DNA of 64,000 nt from Phycisphaerales bacterium (GTDB lineage: Bacteria; Planctomycetota; Phycisphaerae; Phycisphaerales; UBA1924). Each line of letters starts with the position of its first letter. Position 1 is the first letter of the stretch. The translations under genes were made by a program, and so were the position numbers. The notes beneath the pieces are model-generated. The model had not been told where the DNA came from. It ran no database searches and saw only the letters and a list, made by a program, of their open reading frames with translations. Location of the stretch: assembly GCA_016699835.1 (NCBI GenBank), contig CP064987.1:1116001-1180000 (forward strand), read 5' to 3'. Positions 36,855 to 45,576 of this stretch are shown here, one piece after another.

Positions 36855-38103
36855 ATCGCAATAGGTAGTAGAGCAGGTCGTCGATGGTCACGCCGCCGTC
36901 GTGGGTTCCTGTTCCCGAACCATCGTCGACATCGGCGCTGACGAGTCCCTGGTTGAAGATCGCGAGATAGTACAGGAGATCGTCGATGGTGATGCCGCCG
37001 TCGGGTGTTCCGGTGCCGCTGCCGTCATCGACGTCGGCGACACAGGTGGGCGAGGTCTCATCGAGGCGGAGGAGCCAGGCCTGCGTGCGACCGTTAGGAT
37101 CCACGCCGTACCCCACGATCGATCGGCCATCGGAGGAGATCCCGGTGGCCTCGATGAACGTCCAGCCCGCCACCATGGCGCCGCCTGCGCTGGCGACATC
37201 GACGAGCCGTCGCATGCCGTCGGTTGGTGTCCAGAGAAACGCCTCACTGCCAGCGTCGGTCGTCGCACGGCCCACGACGACGGTGCCATCGCCTGAGACC
37301 GCGCGGGCCACGCTGTCCACCGGGCCACCATCCAGATCGCCCAGGGGCGAGATGGTCACGCCGACGCGTCGGAAGGCCTCGCTCCCGTTAGAGGTCGTCG
37401 CCGCCCCGACGATCGTCGAGGCGTCGGCCGAGATGGCGAGCGCCCGCATGTCGCCCGTTGGAAGAATCCTTGGAAGCGACGCCGGCGTCGAGAGGAGCCA
37501 GACGAGCGCGACCGTACCGATTGAGTCCAGTCCTTCGCCGACCGCGAACTGTCCATCGGGCGTGATGGCATTCGCCGATCCAAGCGTGACCCCTGCGGGG
37601 AGCGCGAGCGAGGCGATGGATGGATTCCAATCGCACGCGAGCACGCCAGGGCCGGCCGCGCTGGATCCCACGATGCGTGAGGCATCGTTGGAGATTCCCG
37701 TTGCGACGCTGAAGTAGACCCCCCCGCTGAGTTCGCCCAGTTGCTGCAGCAAGCCGCCGACCCATCGGACGCCCTCGCCCCCTTGGAACCCCGCACTTTG
37801 TCCGACGATGACGCCCGAGTCGGTCACGGCGCTGGCCGTCGCCTCATATGTTCCGCCGGCGAGTTCCGGCAAGGGCTGCATGCCCCCAGCCTCGGTCCAT
37901 ACGAATGCTGCCGGCCCCGGGGTGATGGAGGCCTGACCCACGATGTAGGTGCCATCGGGTGAGATCGCGTTCGCCCGGCTGAATCCCGGAGCGGGGGCGA
38001 GATGCCCAAGACCGGTGAACGTCGCGCCAGCCCAGGCCTGCGATGACCCCATGACCCCAAGCGGGAGACACATCCAATGCAAGATTCTGCGGGTGGACGC
38101 CAT
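36838..38103 (-). CDS. exported HAF-repeat-like protein with two Gly-Cys repeats
   Basis: A 421-residue exported protein. The signal peptide ends SSQAWA (about residue 25). The body has repeated segments of about 45 residues of the type AxAISPDGTYIVGQ...AFVWTxAGGMQPLPEL (also ATAVTDSGVIVGQS, ARAVSGDGTVVVGR, ATGISSDGRSIVGY), as in HAF-type beta-repeat extracellular proteins. The tag has loops DVDDGSGTGTPDGG and DVDDGSGTGTHDGG with TIDDLLYYL helices, ending in NQGC rather than NAGC. It lies in a leftward block behind the metallopeptidase-like gene. Confidence 0.85.
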   Translation of the reverse strand: MASTRRILHWMCLPLGVMGSSQAWAGATFTGLGHLAPAPGFSRANAISPDGTYIVGQASITPGPAAFVWTEAGGMQPLPELAGGTYEATASAVTDSGVIVGQSAGFQGGEGVRWVGGLLQQLGELSGGVYFSVATGISNDASRIVGSSAAGPGVLACDWNPSIASLALPAGVTLGSANAITPDGQFAVGEGLDSIGTVALVWLLSTPASLPRILPTGDMRALAISADASTIVGAATTSNGSEAFRRVGVTISPLGDLDGGPVDSVARAVSGDGTVVVGRATTDAGSEAFLWTPTDGMRRLVDVASAGGAMVAGWTFIEATGISSDGRSIVGYGVDPNGRTQAWLLRLDETSPTCVADVDDGSGTGTPDGGITIDDLLYYLAIFNQGLVSADVDDGSGTGTHDGGVTIDDLLYYLLRFNQGC

Positions 38104-38127
38104 GTCTGCCCTCCGCCCGGCCGACGC

Positions 38128-38763
38128 TTACCTTCGCGTCGGCACGAACTCCAGGAGTTCCGCAGGGACGTCCCTGATCCCTCGCCTGATCGCCTTCCCT
38201 ACAGCATAGCGCAGCGAATCACGACGACGCTTCTCGACGCGCTCGGTGATCGCGATGCCCTGGCGGGCCATCTCCTCGAGGGCGAAGCGCCAGGCGTGGT
38301 ACTCCTCGAGGCACCGCGGCTTGTAGGCCCCGATCCCGATCGCGTGGTGCCCGATCTCGTGGAGAAAGATCGCCGCCGACATGGGCCCCTTGGGCTTGGG
38401 CGACTCGATCAGGCGGACGACCTTGCCGTCCTGATATGTGACGGTCCATGCGACGCCGGACATGGACGTTCGCCATCGCCGGACGCGCACGCCGTGGATC
38501 GCGAGCAACTCGCGCGTCATGCGTTCGTAGTTCGAGGCCGCGCCGTTGAGTTGTGACGCGGCTTTCACGCTCCCACCGGTCGGAGATTTCCGCCTTGTTC
38601 TCGGGGTCGCAGATCGTGTGGGCACTGGCGCAGGCGCCGCGAGTGTCACCGGCCGAGTTGACGGCGACGGTGGATGGACCTTGGCGCGCACTCGCGGCTT
38701 GTGCCGACCAAGCCCGAGCACATAGTCCCACAACGTCGGGATCATTCCTTGGGGTCCATTCAT
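38128..38763 (-). CDS. putative zinc metallopeptidase (HEIGHH motif)
   Basis: A 211-residue protein. The first 75 residues are basic and Pro/Ser-rich, without a clear signal peptide. The C-terminal part has FLHEIGHHAIGIG, a zincin HExxH site, followed about 15 residues later by CLEEYHAWRFALEEM, whose Glu may be the third ligand, as in gluzincin-like or ImmA-type small peptidases. The tail is Arg-rich. Substrate unknown. It is 56 bp downstream of fmt in the def-fmt run, so co-expression with N-terminal processing enzymes is possible. Confidence 0.65.
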   Translation of the reverse strand: MNGPQGMIPTLWDYVLGLGRHKPRVRAKVHPPSPSTRPVTLAAPAPVPTRSATPRTRRKSPTGGSVKAASQLNGAASNYERMTRELLAIHGVRVRRWRTSMSGVAWTVTYQDGKVVRLIESPKPKGPMSAAIFLHEIGHHAIGIGAYKPRCLEEYHAWRFALEEMARQGIAITERVEKRRRDSLRYAVGKAIRRGIRDVPAELLEFVPTRR

Positions 38764-38819
38764 GACGAACTGAAGCGTAGCGGGAACTCACCAGACCCCG
38801 CAACTTTTTCCTGTGTTCG

Positions 38820-39770
38820 TCAGGGCGCGCCGGGAACTTCGAGCCTCTCGCCATCTCGCACGGTTCTGCCTCGTGCGAAGTCAGCCCAGGGCATGGCCCG
38901 CTTTCCCGCCGGGTGGACTTCGATGAGGCGAAGGGCGATTGCATTCGCGCAGGTGACGAGGCCTCTGGGCGCATCAACGATCGTGCCCGGCTCACCACCT
39001 TCCAGTGTCTTCGCAGGATCTTCTTCGACAGCCGCCCTCAGGAGTTTCAGCGGTTCGCCTCGGAATGACACCGTCACCGTCGGCCAGGGGTTGAGGGCGT
39101 GGATCTGTCGCACGCACACGTTCGCCTCGCGACCAAAGTTCGGTACGCCATCGGCTTTGGAGAGTTTCCGCGCGCGTGTCACGTGAGCCTGATCCTGAGG
39201 TTCACCCACGAGTGTTCCTGCGAGATGCCGACTGAGCACATCCTGCACGAGTTCAGGCCCCATCACGGCAAGGCGATCGTGCAGATCGCCCGTCGTGTCG
39301 GTGGGGAGGATCGGCGTGCGCTGGCGCCCCAGGACCAGCCCCGCGTCCATGCGCTGGGCGAGCGTAATCACGCTGTTGCCGGTCTCGGCGTCGCCCGCGA
39401 GGATGGCCGCGTGGATCGGGGCGGCCCCGCGCCAGCGCGGCAGGAGCGAGGCGTGCAGATTGATCGCGAATCGATCCTTCAGAAGTTCCTCGCCGAGTTT
39501 CTGCCCGAAGGCGATCACGACGAGAGCGTCGACACCTTCTGTTGTGGATCGAATGTCCTGGCATGAGTCGCTCTGGTTCACGTCCTCGACACGAAGCAGA
39601 CGAAGTCCTCGCTCCAGGGCGAGACTCGAGATCGGCGTCGGCGTGGGCTTCCCACCACGTCCGGCCGGGCGATCCGGTTGAGAGACGACGAGCACGACCT
39701 CGTGGCGATCGGCGAGGGCCGTGAGCGTTGGAACACCGAACGCGCCCGAGCCGAGGAACGCGAGACGCAT
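38820..39770 (-). CDS. fmt: methionyl-tRNA formyltransferase
   Basis: Formylates initiator Met-tRNA using 10-formyl-tetrahydrofolate. 316 residues. The Rossmann start MRLAFLGSGAFGVPTL, the catalytic region FAINLHASLLPRWRGAAPIHAAI (Asn-His...), and QRMDAGLVLGRQRTPI are all present, followed by a C-terminal OB-like domain. ATG 39770 gives the normal N-terminus; the longer open frame to 39920 is not family sequence. It lies 29 bp downstream of def, the standard pairing. Confidence 0.95.
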   Translation of the reverse strand: MRLAFLGSGAFGVPTLTALADRHEVVLVVSQPDRPAGRGGKPTPTPISSLALERGLRLLRVEDVNQSDSCQDIRSTTEGVDALVVIAFGQKLGEELLKDRFAINLHASLLPRWRGAAPIHAAILAGDAETGNSVITLAQRMDAGLVLGRQRTPILPTDTTGDLHDRLAVMGPELVQDVLSRHLAGTLVGEPQDQAHVTRARKLSKADGVPNFGREANVCVRQIHALNPWPTVTVSFRGEPLKLLRAAVEEDPAKTLEGGEPGTIVDAPRGLVTCANAIALRLIEVHPAGKRAMPWADFARGRTVRDGERLEVPGAP

Positions 39771-39799
39771 CGGACGATGACGGTCGATCGTGCGTGTGG

Positions 39800-40357
39800 T
39801 CACTGAGCGGCCTCGCGCTCCAGGGCGCGGATCGCCGAGCGATTCTTCAGGCGGTGGATCTGGGGCATCTTGTCGATGATGAGCGCGCCATCGAGATGGT
39901 CGTTCTCGTGCTGGAGGCACCGCGCGAGCAGGCCGCCGGCATGCTGGGTGAACTCCGTGCCATCAAGCCCTCGGGCGCGAACCGTGATGAGGGCCGGGCG
40001 TTGCACCGGTCCGCGGATGTCGGGGAGGCTCAGGCACCCTTCCTCTTTGGACTCCAACAGGCCGCCTGCTTCCGACAGCACGGGGTTGATGTACACGACA
40101 GGCCCCTTCGTCGCGGTCATCGGCTCGCCCGACGCGGATCGGCCGTCGTCCTCGGGTATCTCGACGACGAACATCCGCCAGGAAAGGCCGACCTGCGGAG
40201 CGGCCAGCCCGATACCCTCTTCCTCACGCATAAGGTCGATCATGCGGGCGGCGACCCAGCGGACCTCGTCTGTGATGGATGGCACATCGCTCGCCTTGGC
40301 GCGCAGGATGGCCGCTGGATAGTGGACGACATAGAGCGTGCTCGGATCGACCGGCAT
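39800..40357 (-). CDS. def: peptide deformylase
   Basis: Removes the formyl group from nascent N-formyl-methionine. 185 residues with all three motifs: GIGLAAPQVG, EGCLSLP (Cys metal ligand) and QHENDHLDG (two His ligands and catalytic Glu). An insertion of about 12 residues (DDGRSASGEPMTATK) lies between motifs one and two. ATG 40357 is chosen; the same frame runs open for 1.7 kb further upstream, antisense to the TPR gene, without meaning. It heads the def-fmt-peptidase run. Confidence 0.95.
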   Translation of the reverse strand: MPVDPSTLYVVHYPAAILRAKASDVPSITDEVRWVAARMIDLMREEEGIGLAAPQVGLSWRMFVVEIPEDDGRSASGEPMTATKGPVVYINPVLSEAGGLLESKEEGCLSLPDIRGPVQRPALITVRARGLDGTEFTQHAGGLLARCLQHENDHLDGALIIDKMPQIHRLKNRSAIRALEREAAQ

Positions 40358-40522
40358 GCCCGATCGTACCCGGCGCGTCACCACAACCCAAACCGCCCCC
40401 GATCGCGAGTAGCCAACCCGCGTCGGATGCTTTAGAATCCGCACTTCCCGGCCCCGCCAGCGCCGAAGCGCCGGCCGAACCGCCGATACCTCCCACCGCA
40501 CCAACGCGGAAGGATCCACACC

Positions 40523-41989
40523 TTGGCGCTCTTCCCCTGGAAAAAGTCCGCAGACGAAGGCAGCACCCCAAGCGAGCCGATCACCTTCTCGCCCGAGAAG
40601 GCCAAGCGGTTCTTCGATCATGCGCGCGTCGTGGACGAGGCTGAGAACTATGAGTATGCCGTCCAATCGTGGCTGAGCGGGCTGAAGCAGGACCCCACCG
40701 CGATGGATGGGCTGGAGGGGTTCTTCTCCTCGATCGCGAAGTTCCTCGGAACGGCCGCCGCGAAGAAGGGTTTGAGCAAGGAGGTCATGAAGAGCGTGAG
40801 CGGGCGGACGCCGCTGGATCGGTACCTCGCCTCGCTCGTGGACTGGGGGATGAAGCCGACGGACGCGGGGTGCGCGGTGAAGGCGTTCGACAGCGCCGTC
40901 TCGCTGGGTCTGGAACAACCCGCGGACTGGATCGGGCATCGGGCCCTTGGTGCCGCGATGCGTGACAAGCCGCGGAAGGATCTCTTCCTGAAACTGACCG
41001 AGGGGTTCGAGAAGATTCGGAACTATGAGCGAGCCGTCGTTGCTGCCGAGCAGGCGAGCAAGCTCGATCCATCGAACGGCGACCTCTCGGCGAAGGTCCG
41101 CTCCCTCGCGGCCCAGGCGACGATGACCCGGGGCGGCTTCGACCAGTCGGGCGAGCAGGGCGGCTTTCGCCAGAACATCCGCGACCAGTCCAAGCAGCGC
41201 CAACTGGAAGAATCCGAGCGCATCGTCAAGACCGAGGACACGCTCGATCGGCTCGTCGCCGCGGCCGAGGAGGATTATCGCGCCCGCCCCACCGATGTCC
41301 CCGCGATCGAGAAACTCGGGAAACTCTGGGCCGAGCGCGCCAGGGGCAACGACGAGGCCCGCGCCATCCGCCTTTTCATGGACACTCACGAGAAGACCAA
41401 GCAGTTCCGGTTCCGCGAACTCGCGGGCGATCTGAAACTCCGCCAGGCCCGGCGCGAGGCCCAGTCGCTCAAGGAGGCCGCCGCGGGCGGAAGCCCCGAC
41501 AAGCAGACGGCCTTTCAGGACGCGATGAAGCGTCTGGGCGACCTCGAGGTCGAGGAGCATCGCCTCCGCGTCGAGGCGTATCCGACCGACATCACTCGAA
41601 AGTTCGAACTCGGACGGCGGCTCTTCATGACCGAGCGCTATGAGGAGGCGATCCCGCAACTGCAGGAGGCCCAGTCCGACCCGCGCAGCCGTCTCCATGC
41701 ACTCAACATGCTCGCCCAGTGCTTCCTGAAGATGGGCTGGGTGGATGAGGCAATCGAGACGTTCCGCAACGCGCTCGCCGGCAAGGAAGTCATGGGCGAC
41801 ACGCAGATGGATCTGCAATATGGCCTGATGACGGCGCTGCAGGCCAAGGCCGAGAACGAGCGGGATCTGCCCTGTGCCGAGGAGGCCGAGAAACTCGCGA
41901 GTTCGATCGCGATCAAGCAGATCACGTACAAGGATGTGCGTGCCCGGCGCGAGACGCTCAAGAAACTCGTGCTGGATCTCAAGGCGTAG
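40523..41989 (+). CDS. TPR-type helical repeat protein
   Basis: A 488-residue soluble protein of tandem helix pairs. TPR-like units are visible at both ends: KAKRFFDHARVVDEAENYEYAV near residue 26, RNYERAVVAAEQASKLDPSNG near 165, and GRRLFMTERYEEAIPQL then MLAQCFLKMGWVDEAIETF near 360-410. The centre is Arg/Glu-rich and may be a coiled coil (QSKQRQLEESERIVKTEDTL). The start is TTG 40523 with GGAAGG nine bases upstream. No signal peptide. Likely a scaffold; partners unknown. It is divergent from def. Confidence 0.82.
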   Translation: MALFPWKKSADEGSTPSEPITFSPEKAKRFFDHARVVDEAENYEYAVQSWLSGLKQDPTAMDGLEGFFSSIAKFLGTAAAKKGLSKEVMKSVSGRTPLDRYLASLVDWGMKPTDAGCAVKAFDSAVSLGLEQPADWIGHRALGAAMRDKPRKDLFLKLTEGFEKIRNYERAVVAAEQASKLDPSNGDLSAKVRSLAAQATMTRGGFDQSGEQGGFRQNIRDQSKQRQLEESERIVKTEDTLDRLVAAAEEDYRARPTDVPAIEKLGKLWAERARGNDEARAIRLFMDTHEKTKQFRFRELAGDLKLRQARREAQSLKEAAAGGSPDKQTAFQDAMKRLGDLEVEEHRLRVEAYPTDITRKFELGRRLFMTERYEEAIPQLQEAQSDPRSRLHALNMLAQCFLKMGWVDEAIETFRNALAGKEVMGDTQMDLQYGLMTALQAKAENERDLPCAEEAEKLASSIAIKQITYKDVRARRETLKKLVLDLKA

Positions 41990-42079
41990 CGATTCTTCGC
42001 CATCGCGCGGCGACGAAGCATGAAGCCCAACCATGAGGCGCGGCTTTCATCGACTTCCGATGGATCTCAGGGCACTCCC

Positions 42080-42724
42080 TTACGATCGGGCTGCGTGTTG
42101 CAATGCCTGCCCCGGCACATTCCATTCCTCGCGCAGCACGTCCCAGCCCAGTGTGTCGGTGTAGCCGATCCCATCGATCCATCGATCGAGGCGCGTGTGC
42201 TGTGACTGGCGGAGACCGAGTCGCGTGGGAATCGCGCACGAGGACGTGTTGGCCACCGAGGCGAAGATGTGCACGCGCCGGAAGCCGAAGCCGCCGGACG
42301 ATTGGTCCGTGAACAGCCACGAGAGCATCGCGGCACAGGCACGTGTCGCCACGCCCTCGCCTCGCGCGCTCTCTCTGAGCCAGTACCCCGTTTCGGCGTT
42401 GCCCATCGCGGCATCCACACGGTTGAACCCCGTGCCGCCGAGCAGTTCATCGGTGCGGGCGTCGAAGACCCCAACGACAAACCCCATGGTGGCACCGAGT
42501 TCGGGGTCGAGGACGTTCTCCCTCGCCCTGGCCATCAGACGGATCGAGTCCAGCGCGGCCTGTGCCGAAAGGTGCTGTGTCGCCGCCCAGGGCAGCCAGG
42601 GGTGGAGCGTTCTGCGCGACGAATCCACGCCCTCAAAGAGTGCCGGAGCGTCAGATTCCTCGAAGGGCCGGAGCAGCAACTCACGCCGGCCTGAGACCGA
42701 ACGCGCATCAAATCGCGTGGGCAT
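42080..42724 (-). CDS. GNAT N-acetyltransferase (RimJ/RimL-like)
   Basis: 214 residues of the GNAT fold. RELLLRPFEESDAPALFEGVDS is the characteristic first strand-helix, ELLGGTGFNRVDAAMGNAETGYWLRESARGEGVATRACAAML in shorter pieces contains the acetyl-CoA-binding RGEGVATRA loop, and RVHIFASVANTSSCAIPTRLG is the usual last helix motif. These enzymes acetylate ribosomal-protein N-termini or small molecules. ATG 42724 avoids overlap with the divergent ThiF-like gene; an in-frame ATG at 42793 would overlap its start codon. Confidence 0.85.
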   Translation of the reverse strand: MPTRFDARSVSGRRELLLRPFEESDAPALFEGVDSSRRTLHPWLPWAATQHLSAQAALDSIRLMARARENVLDPELGATMGFVVGVFDARTDELLGGTGFNRVDAAMGNAETGYWLRESARGEGVATRACAAMLSWLFTDQSSGGFGFRRVHIFASVANTSSCAIPTRLGLRQSQHTRLDRWIDGIGYTDTLGWDVLREEWNVPGQALQHAARS

Positions 42725-42791
42725 CGGCGTGGGCGCGCACCACCGTGCCGGTCTCGACTTGGTCTCTCGCTCGTGTTCCCCGGTGCCTGCC

Positions 42792-43910
42792 ATGGTCAAC
42801 AATACCGACGTGCCCAACGACGCGCGCTACGCCCGCCAACGAATCCTGCCCCAGATCGGCGACGAGGGCCAGACGCGACTCTCGTGCGCCCACGTCGCGA
42901 TCGTCGGCGTGGGCGCGCTCGGGACACAGTGCGCCGACCTCCTCGCCCGCGCCGGCGTTGGCCACCTCACGCTCATTGACCGCGACATCGTCGAACTCAC
43001 CAACCTCCAGCGTCAGACACTCTTCACCGAGGCCGACGCGGCACAGTCGCTTCCCAAGGTTGTCGCCGCCGCCCAGCGGCTCCGCGAGGTGAACCACACG
43101 ATCGTGATCGACGCGATTCCCGCCGACGTGCGTCCGTCGAACATCGCCACGCTCCTCGCGCTCGACGTGAATGCATCGAGCGACGCAGAAGTTGGATCAC
43201 GCGCTCGCCCCACACTCATCCTCGACTGCACCGACAACTTCCAGGCGCGATACCTCCTCAACGACGTCGCGGTGCGATTCTCTCTTCCGCTCATCTACGC
43301 GGGCGTCCTCGGCACGAACGGCACACAGTTCACGGTCCGCCCCAGCCCACACGCGATCGCCACGCCCTGCCTTCGCTGCGTCTTTCCCGATTGCCCTGCT
43401 CCAGGCACAACGCCCACCTGTGAGTCTGCCGGCGTCCTCGGGCCGGCGGTCGGCGTGATGGCCTCGCTCCAGGCCGCCGAGGCGATCCACGCGATCGTCG
43501 ATCCCGCGTCGATCCCCGCTCGCCTGCACACAATCGAGGTCTGGCCGTTTGGAGTGCGATCGATCGACCTGGGGCCACCGAATCCTGAGTGTCCGTGCTG
43601 CGCCCATCGACAGTTCGATTTCCTCGACGCGACTCGACACGAATCGCAGGCCGAGTCCACGCTCTGCGGGCAGAACGCCGTGCAGATAGTCCCGATGTCG
43701 CAAGCCAGGCTCGACCTCGCCTCCATCGCGAGTTCGTGGCAGTCCGCCGCCGGCGTGAAGACCTCAACGGCCAACCGGTTCTTCGCGCGGCTCGAACTCG
43801 CCGACCACGCTCTCCGACTCACGCTCTTCCCCGACGCACGGGCCATCGTCCAGGGCACGACCGACATCACCATCGCGAGGAATGTGTATGCTCGATACGT
43901 GGGGCTATGA
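42792..43910 (+). CDS. ThiF/MoeB/HesA-family adenylyltransferase (E1-like)
   Basis: A 372-residue E1-like enzyme that adenylates the C-terminus of a ubiquitin-like sulphur carrier. It opens RYARQRILPQIGDEGQTRL, has the nucleotide site AIVGVGALGTQCADLLARAGV, DRDIVELTNLQRQTLF with its arginine, and LILDCTDNFQARYLLND. Two CxxC pairs (CLRC and CPCC) bind structural zinc. A roughly 110-residue C-terminal extension replaces the rhodanese domain seen in some MoeB forms. No carrier protein (ThiS/MoaD) is adjacent, so the pathway, thiamine or molybdopterin, is open. Confidence 0.87.
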   Translation: MVNNTDVPNDARYARQRILPQIGDEGQTRLSCAHVAIVGVGALGTQCADLLARAGVGHLTLIDRDIVELTNLQRQTLFTEADAAQSLPKVVAAAQRLREVNHTIVIDAIPADVRPSNIATLLALDVNASSDAEVGSRARPTLILDCTDNFQARYLLNDVAVRFSLPLIYAGVLGTNGTQFTVRPSPHAIATPCLRCVFPDCPAPGTTPTCESAGVLGPAVGVMASLQAAEAIHAIVDPASIPARLHTIEVWPFGVRSIDLGPPNPECPCCAHRQFDFLDATRHESQAESTLCGQNAVQIVPMSQARLDLASIASSWQSAAGVKTSTANRFFARLELADHALRLTLFPDARAIVQGTTDITIARNVYARYVGL

Positions 43911-43988
43911 GCGGCATCACAAGAGACTTGACACGAAGAGCACATAGAACGAAGTCCAACAGAGACGAGAACACGAAGTAGGAGTAGT

Positions 43989-44007
43989 CACAGGCGGGAC
44001 GCCTATG
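43989..44007. repeat. interspersed hairpin repeat (8-3-8, one mismatch)
   Basis: CACAGGCG, GGA, CGCCTATG, then CCACGAG; the same family as 4869-4887. CACGAAG occurs several times just upstream (43935-43980). Confidence 0.65.
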
Positions 44008-44068
44008 CCACGAGGGCGAGTCGAGAATGCCCTTACACACACGCCACACAAAAACACGGAACTGACTC

Positions 44069-44620
44069 ATGGGCCAGATCGCCGAACTCACGCTTCCCGC
44101 CGCCAATCGTGTCCGCGACAACGCCGTCGCGCTTTGTCATGGAGTCGATCCGAAAGTCGCAGCGCACCGCCCCACCTTCGAGCATGATGGGAAGCCAGTC
44201 ACGATCGAGACTAACCACCCCGTCTTCATCCTCGGGCACTTGGCGATCTATCCGCCGATGATGCTCACGCTCCTTGGGCGGGACGCTTCGAGAGTCCAAG
44301 TCCCCGAGTCCTACACCACGCTCTTCGGACGCGGGGTGGAGAGCCACGACGCCCGGCACATGCCCGAGGGTCTCGCGTATCCGTCGTTCGACGAGGTGCG
44401 TGACGCGTTCATCGCCGGGCACGACGCCGTCGTCGCCGCGATCCCGACCATCGACGACGCACTGCTGCTCTCCAACACGCCCAAGGACTCGCGCTACGCC
44501 GAGCGTTTCCCAAAACTCGGCCAGGTCTTCCAGTTCTTCATGCTCACCCACCCCATGCTCCACCTCGGGCAGTTCAGCACCTGGCGCCGCTGCATGGGCC
44601 TGGGTCCGTCGGTGCCCTGA
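44069..44620 (+). CDS. DinB-like four-helix protein
   Basis: 183 residues, a probable DinB/YfiT-like metal-binding four-helix bundle. Histidines expected as ligands are in NHPVFILGHLAIYP (about residues 49-57) and HPMLHLGQFSTWRR near residue 163. The middle includes a YPSFDEVRDAFIAGHD helix. Members act as thiol-dependent transferases or hydrolases, or are of unknown role. It stands alone between two palindromic repeats. Confidence 0.75.
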   Translation: MGQIAELTLPAANRVRDNAVALCHGVDPKVAAHRPTFEHDGKPVTIETNHPVFILGHLAIYPPMMLTLLGRDASRVQVPESYTTLFGRGVESHDARHMPEGLAYPSFDEVRDAFIAGHDAVVAAIPTIDDALLLSNTPKDSRYAERFPKLGQVFQFFMLTHPMLHLGQFSTWRRCMGLGPSVP

Positions 44621-44644
44621 GTCGGGTGGCACTCCTCCAGGTGG

Positions 44645-44664
44645 CACCACTCTCCAGAGTGGTG
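44645..44664. repeat. interspersed hairpin repeat (CACCACTCT palindrome)
   Basis: CACCACTCT, CC, AGAGTGGTG, preceded by GTGG; a compensated variant of 10881-10900, in which both arms changed together. Confidence 0.7.
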
Positions 44665-44708
44665 ATGAGTTCTCTCGCCTTCAGTTCTTCATCTACTACA
44701 CCTCGTGG

Positions 44709-44727
44709 GGCAGGCGGCCCGCCTGCC
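44709..44727. repeat. interspersed hairpin repeat (GGCAGGCG palindrome)
   Basis: GGCAGGCG, GCC, CGCCTGCC, between CTCGTGG and CTACCTCGT. Same 8-3-8 design. Confidence 0.65.
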
Positions 44728-44763
44728 TCTACCTCGTCTACACACTCTGCGCGTAGAGCAAGA

Positions 44764-45513
44764 TCATCCTCTCACAAACGGATTCGACCGCTTCTCACGC
44801 CCGATCGTCGAGGTCGGCCCGTGCCCGGGAAAGATCACCGTCTCCTCGGGAAGCGTGTACAACTTCTCACAGATCGACCGCTCGAGCGTCTCGAAGTCGC
44901 TCCCGGGGAAATCTGTTCTCCCGATCGATCCGGCAAAGAGCGCATCGCCGACGAGCGCGACGCCGCCGCCCTCAACGACCAGCGTGATCCCCCCCGGCGA
45001 GTGCCCCGGCGTGTGCCGGACTTCAAACTTCACGGCACGCTCGCCCGATCCCCCCGAGTGCGATACATCAAAGATCTCGACGATCTCGCCATCCTTCAGC
45101 AGCCGATCCGCGGGCGGTGCCGTCACCGGGAAGCCGCCGAGCATGCTGAGATTGAGTTGCGGGTTCGTCAGCCACTCGCGCTCGGCCTCATGGATCATGA
45201 TCGGCGCCTCGGGAAACGCGCTCTTGATCGCGCCCACGCCCGCGATGTGGTCCATGTGCGCGTGCGTCAGGATGATCGCCGTCACGCGTGCCCCGCGTGA
45301 TCGGATCGCCTTGAGCATCCGCTCGGCCCCCATCCCGGCATCCACGACCACGCACTCGCGCTCGCCTTCGGGACGGTCACGTTCGCCCGCCCCCCCCGCC
45401 GGCCACACGACCATGCAGTTGGTCTCGAACGGCCCGAGCGTATAGACCTCGATCTCCACCGGCCCATGGCGATGGACCGGCGAGTTTCCCGTGTTTTCTG
45501 GGGGGTTGGACAT
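44764..45513 (-). CDS. metallo-beta-lactamase fold hydrolase (glyoxalase II-like)
   Basis: 249 residues. The di-zinc site is clear: THAHMDHI (H84, H86, D88, H89), HTPGHSPGG, VGDALFAGSIGRTDF, and the C-terminal FPGHGPTSTIGREK. This set with GSIGRTDF is typical of the glyoxalase-II or persulfide-dioxygenase-like thioester hydrolase branch. ATG 45513 is chosen; the same frame remains open upstream over the divergent cupin gene without family sequence. Substrate unknown. Confidence 0.88.
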   Translation of the reverse strand: MSNPPENTGNSPVHRHGPVEIEVYTLGPFETNCMVVWPAGGAGERDRPEGERECVVVDAGMGAERMLKAIRSRGARVTAIILTHAHMDHIAGVGAIKSAFPEAPIMIHEAEREWLTNPQLNLSMLGGFPVTAPPADRLLKDGEIVEIFDVSHSGGSGERAVKFEVRHTPGHSPGGITLVVEGGGVALVGDALFAGSIGRTDFPGSDFETLERSICEKLYTLPEETVIFPGHGPTSTIGREKRSNPFVRG

Positions 45514-45576
45514 GGGCGATACTATTCGTGACGCCACGCGTGCAAGGACCACGCGGCATCCACAGGAATCACCACC

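Noticed and set aside
41993..42019. Bidirectional terminator between the TPR and GNAT genes
   Set aside because: The CTTCGCC/GGCGACGAAG stem has a bulge and no T-tract on either strand; too weak to list as a terminator.
40358..42034. Upstream extension of the def frame, open for about 1.7 kb on the minus strand
   Set aside because: It is antisense to the TPR gene at 40523-41989, and high-GC codon bias keeps that frame open. Its peptide has no family sequence, and def has a proper ATG at 40357.
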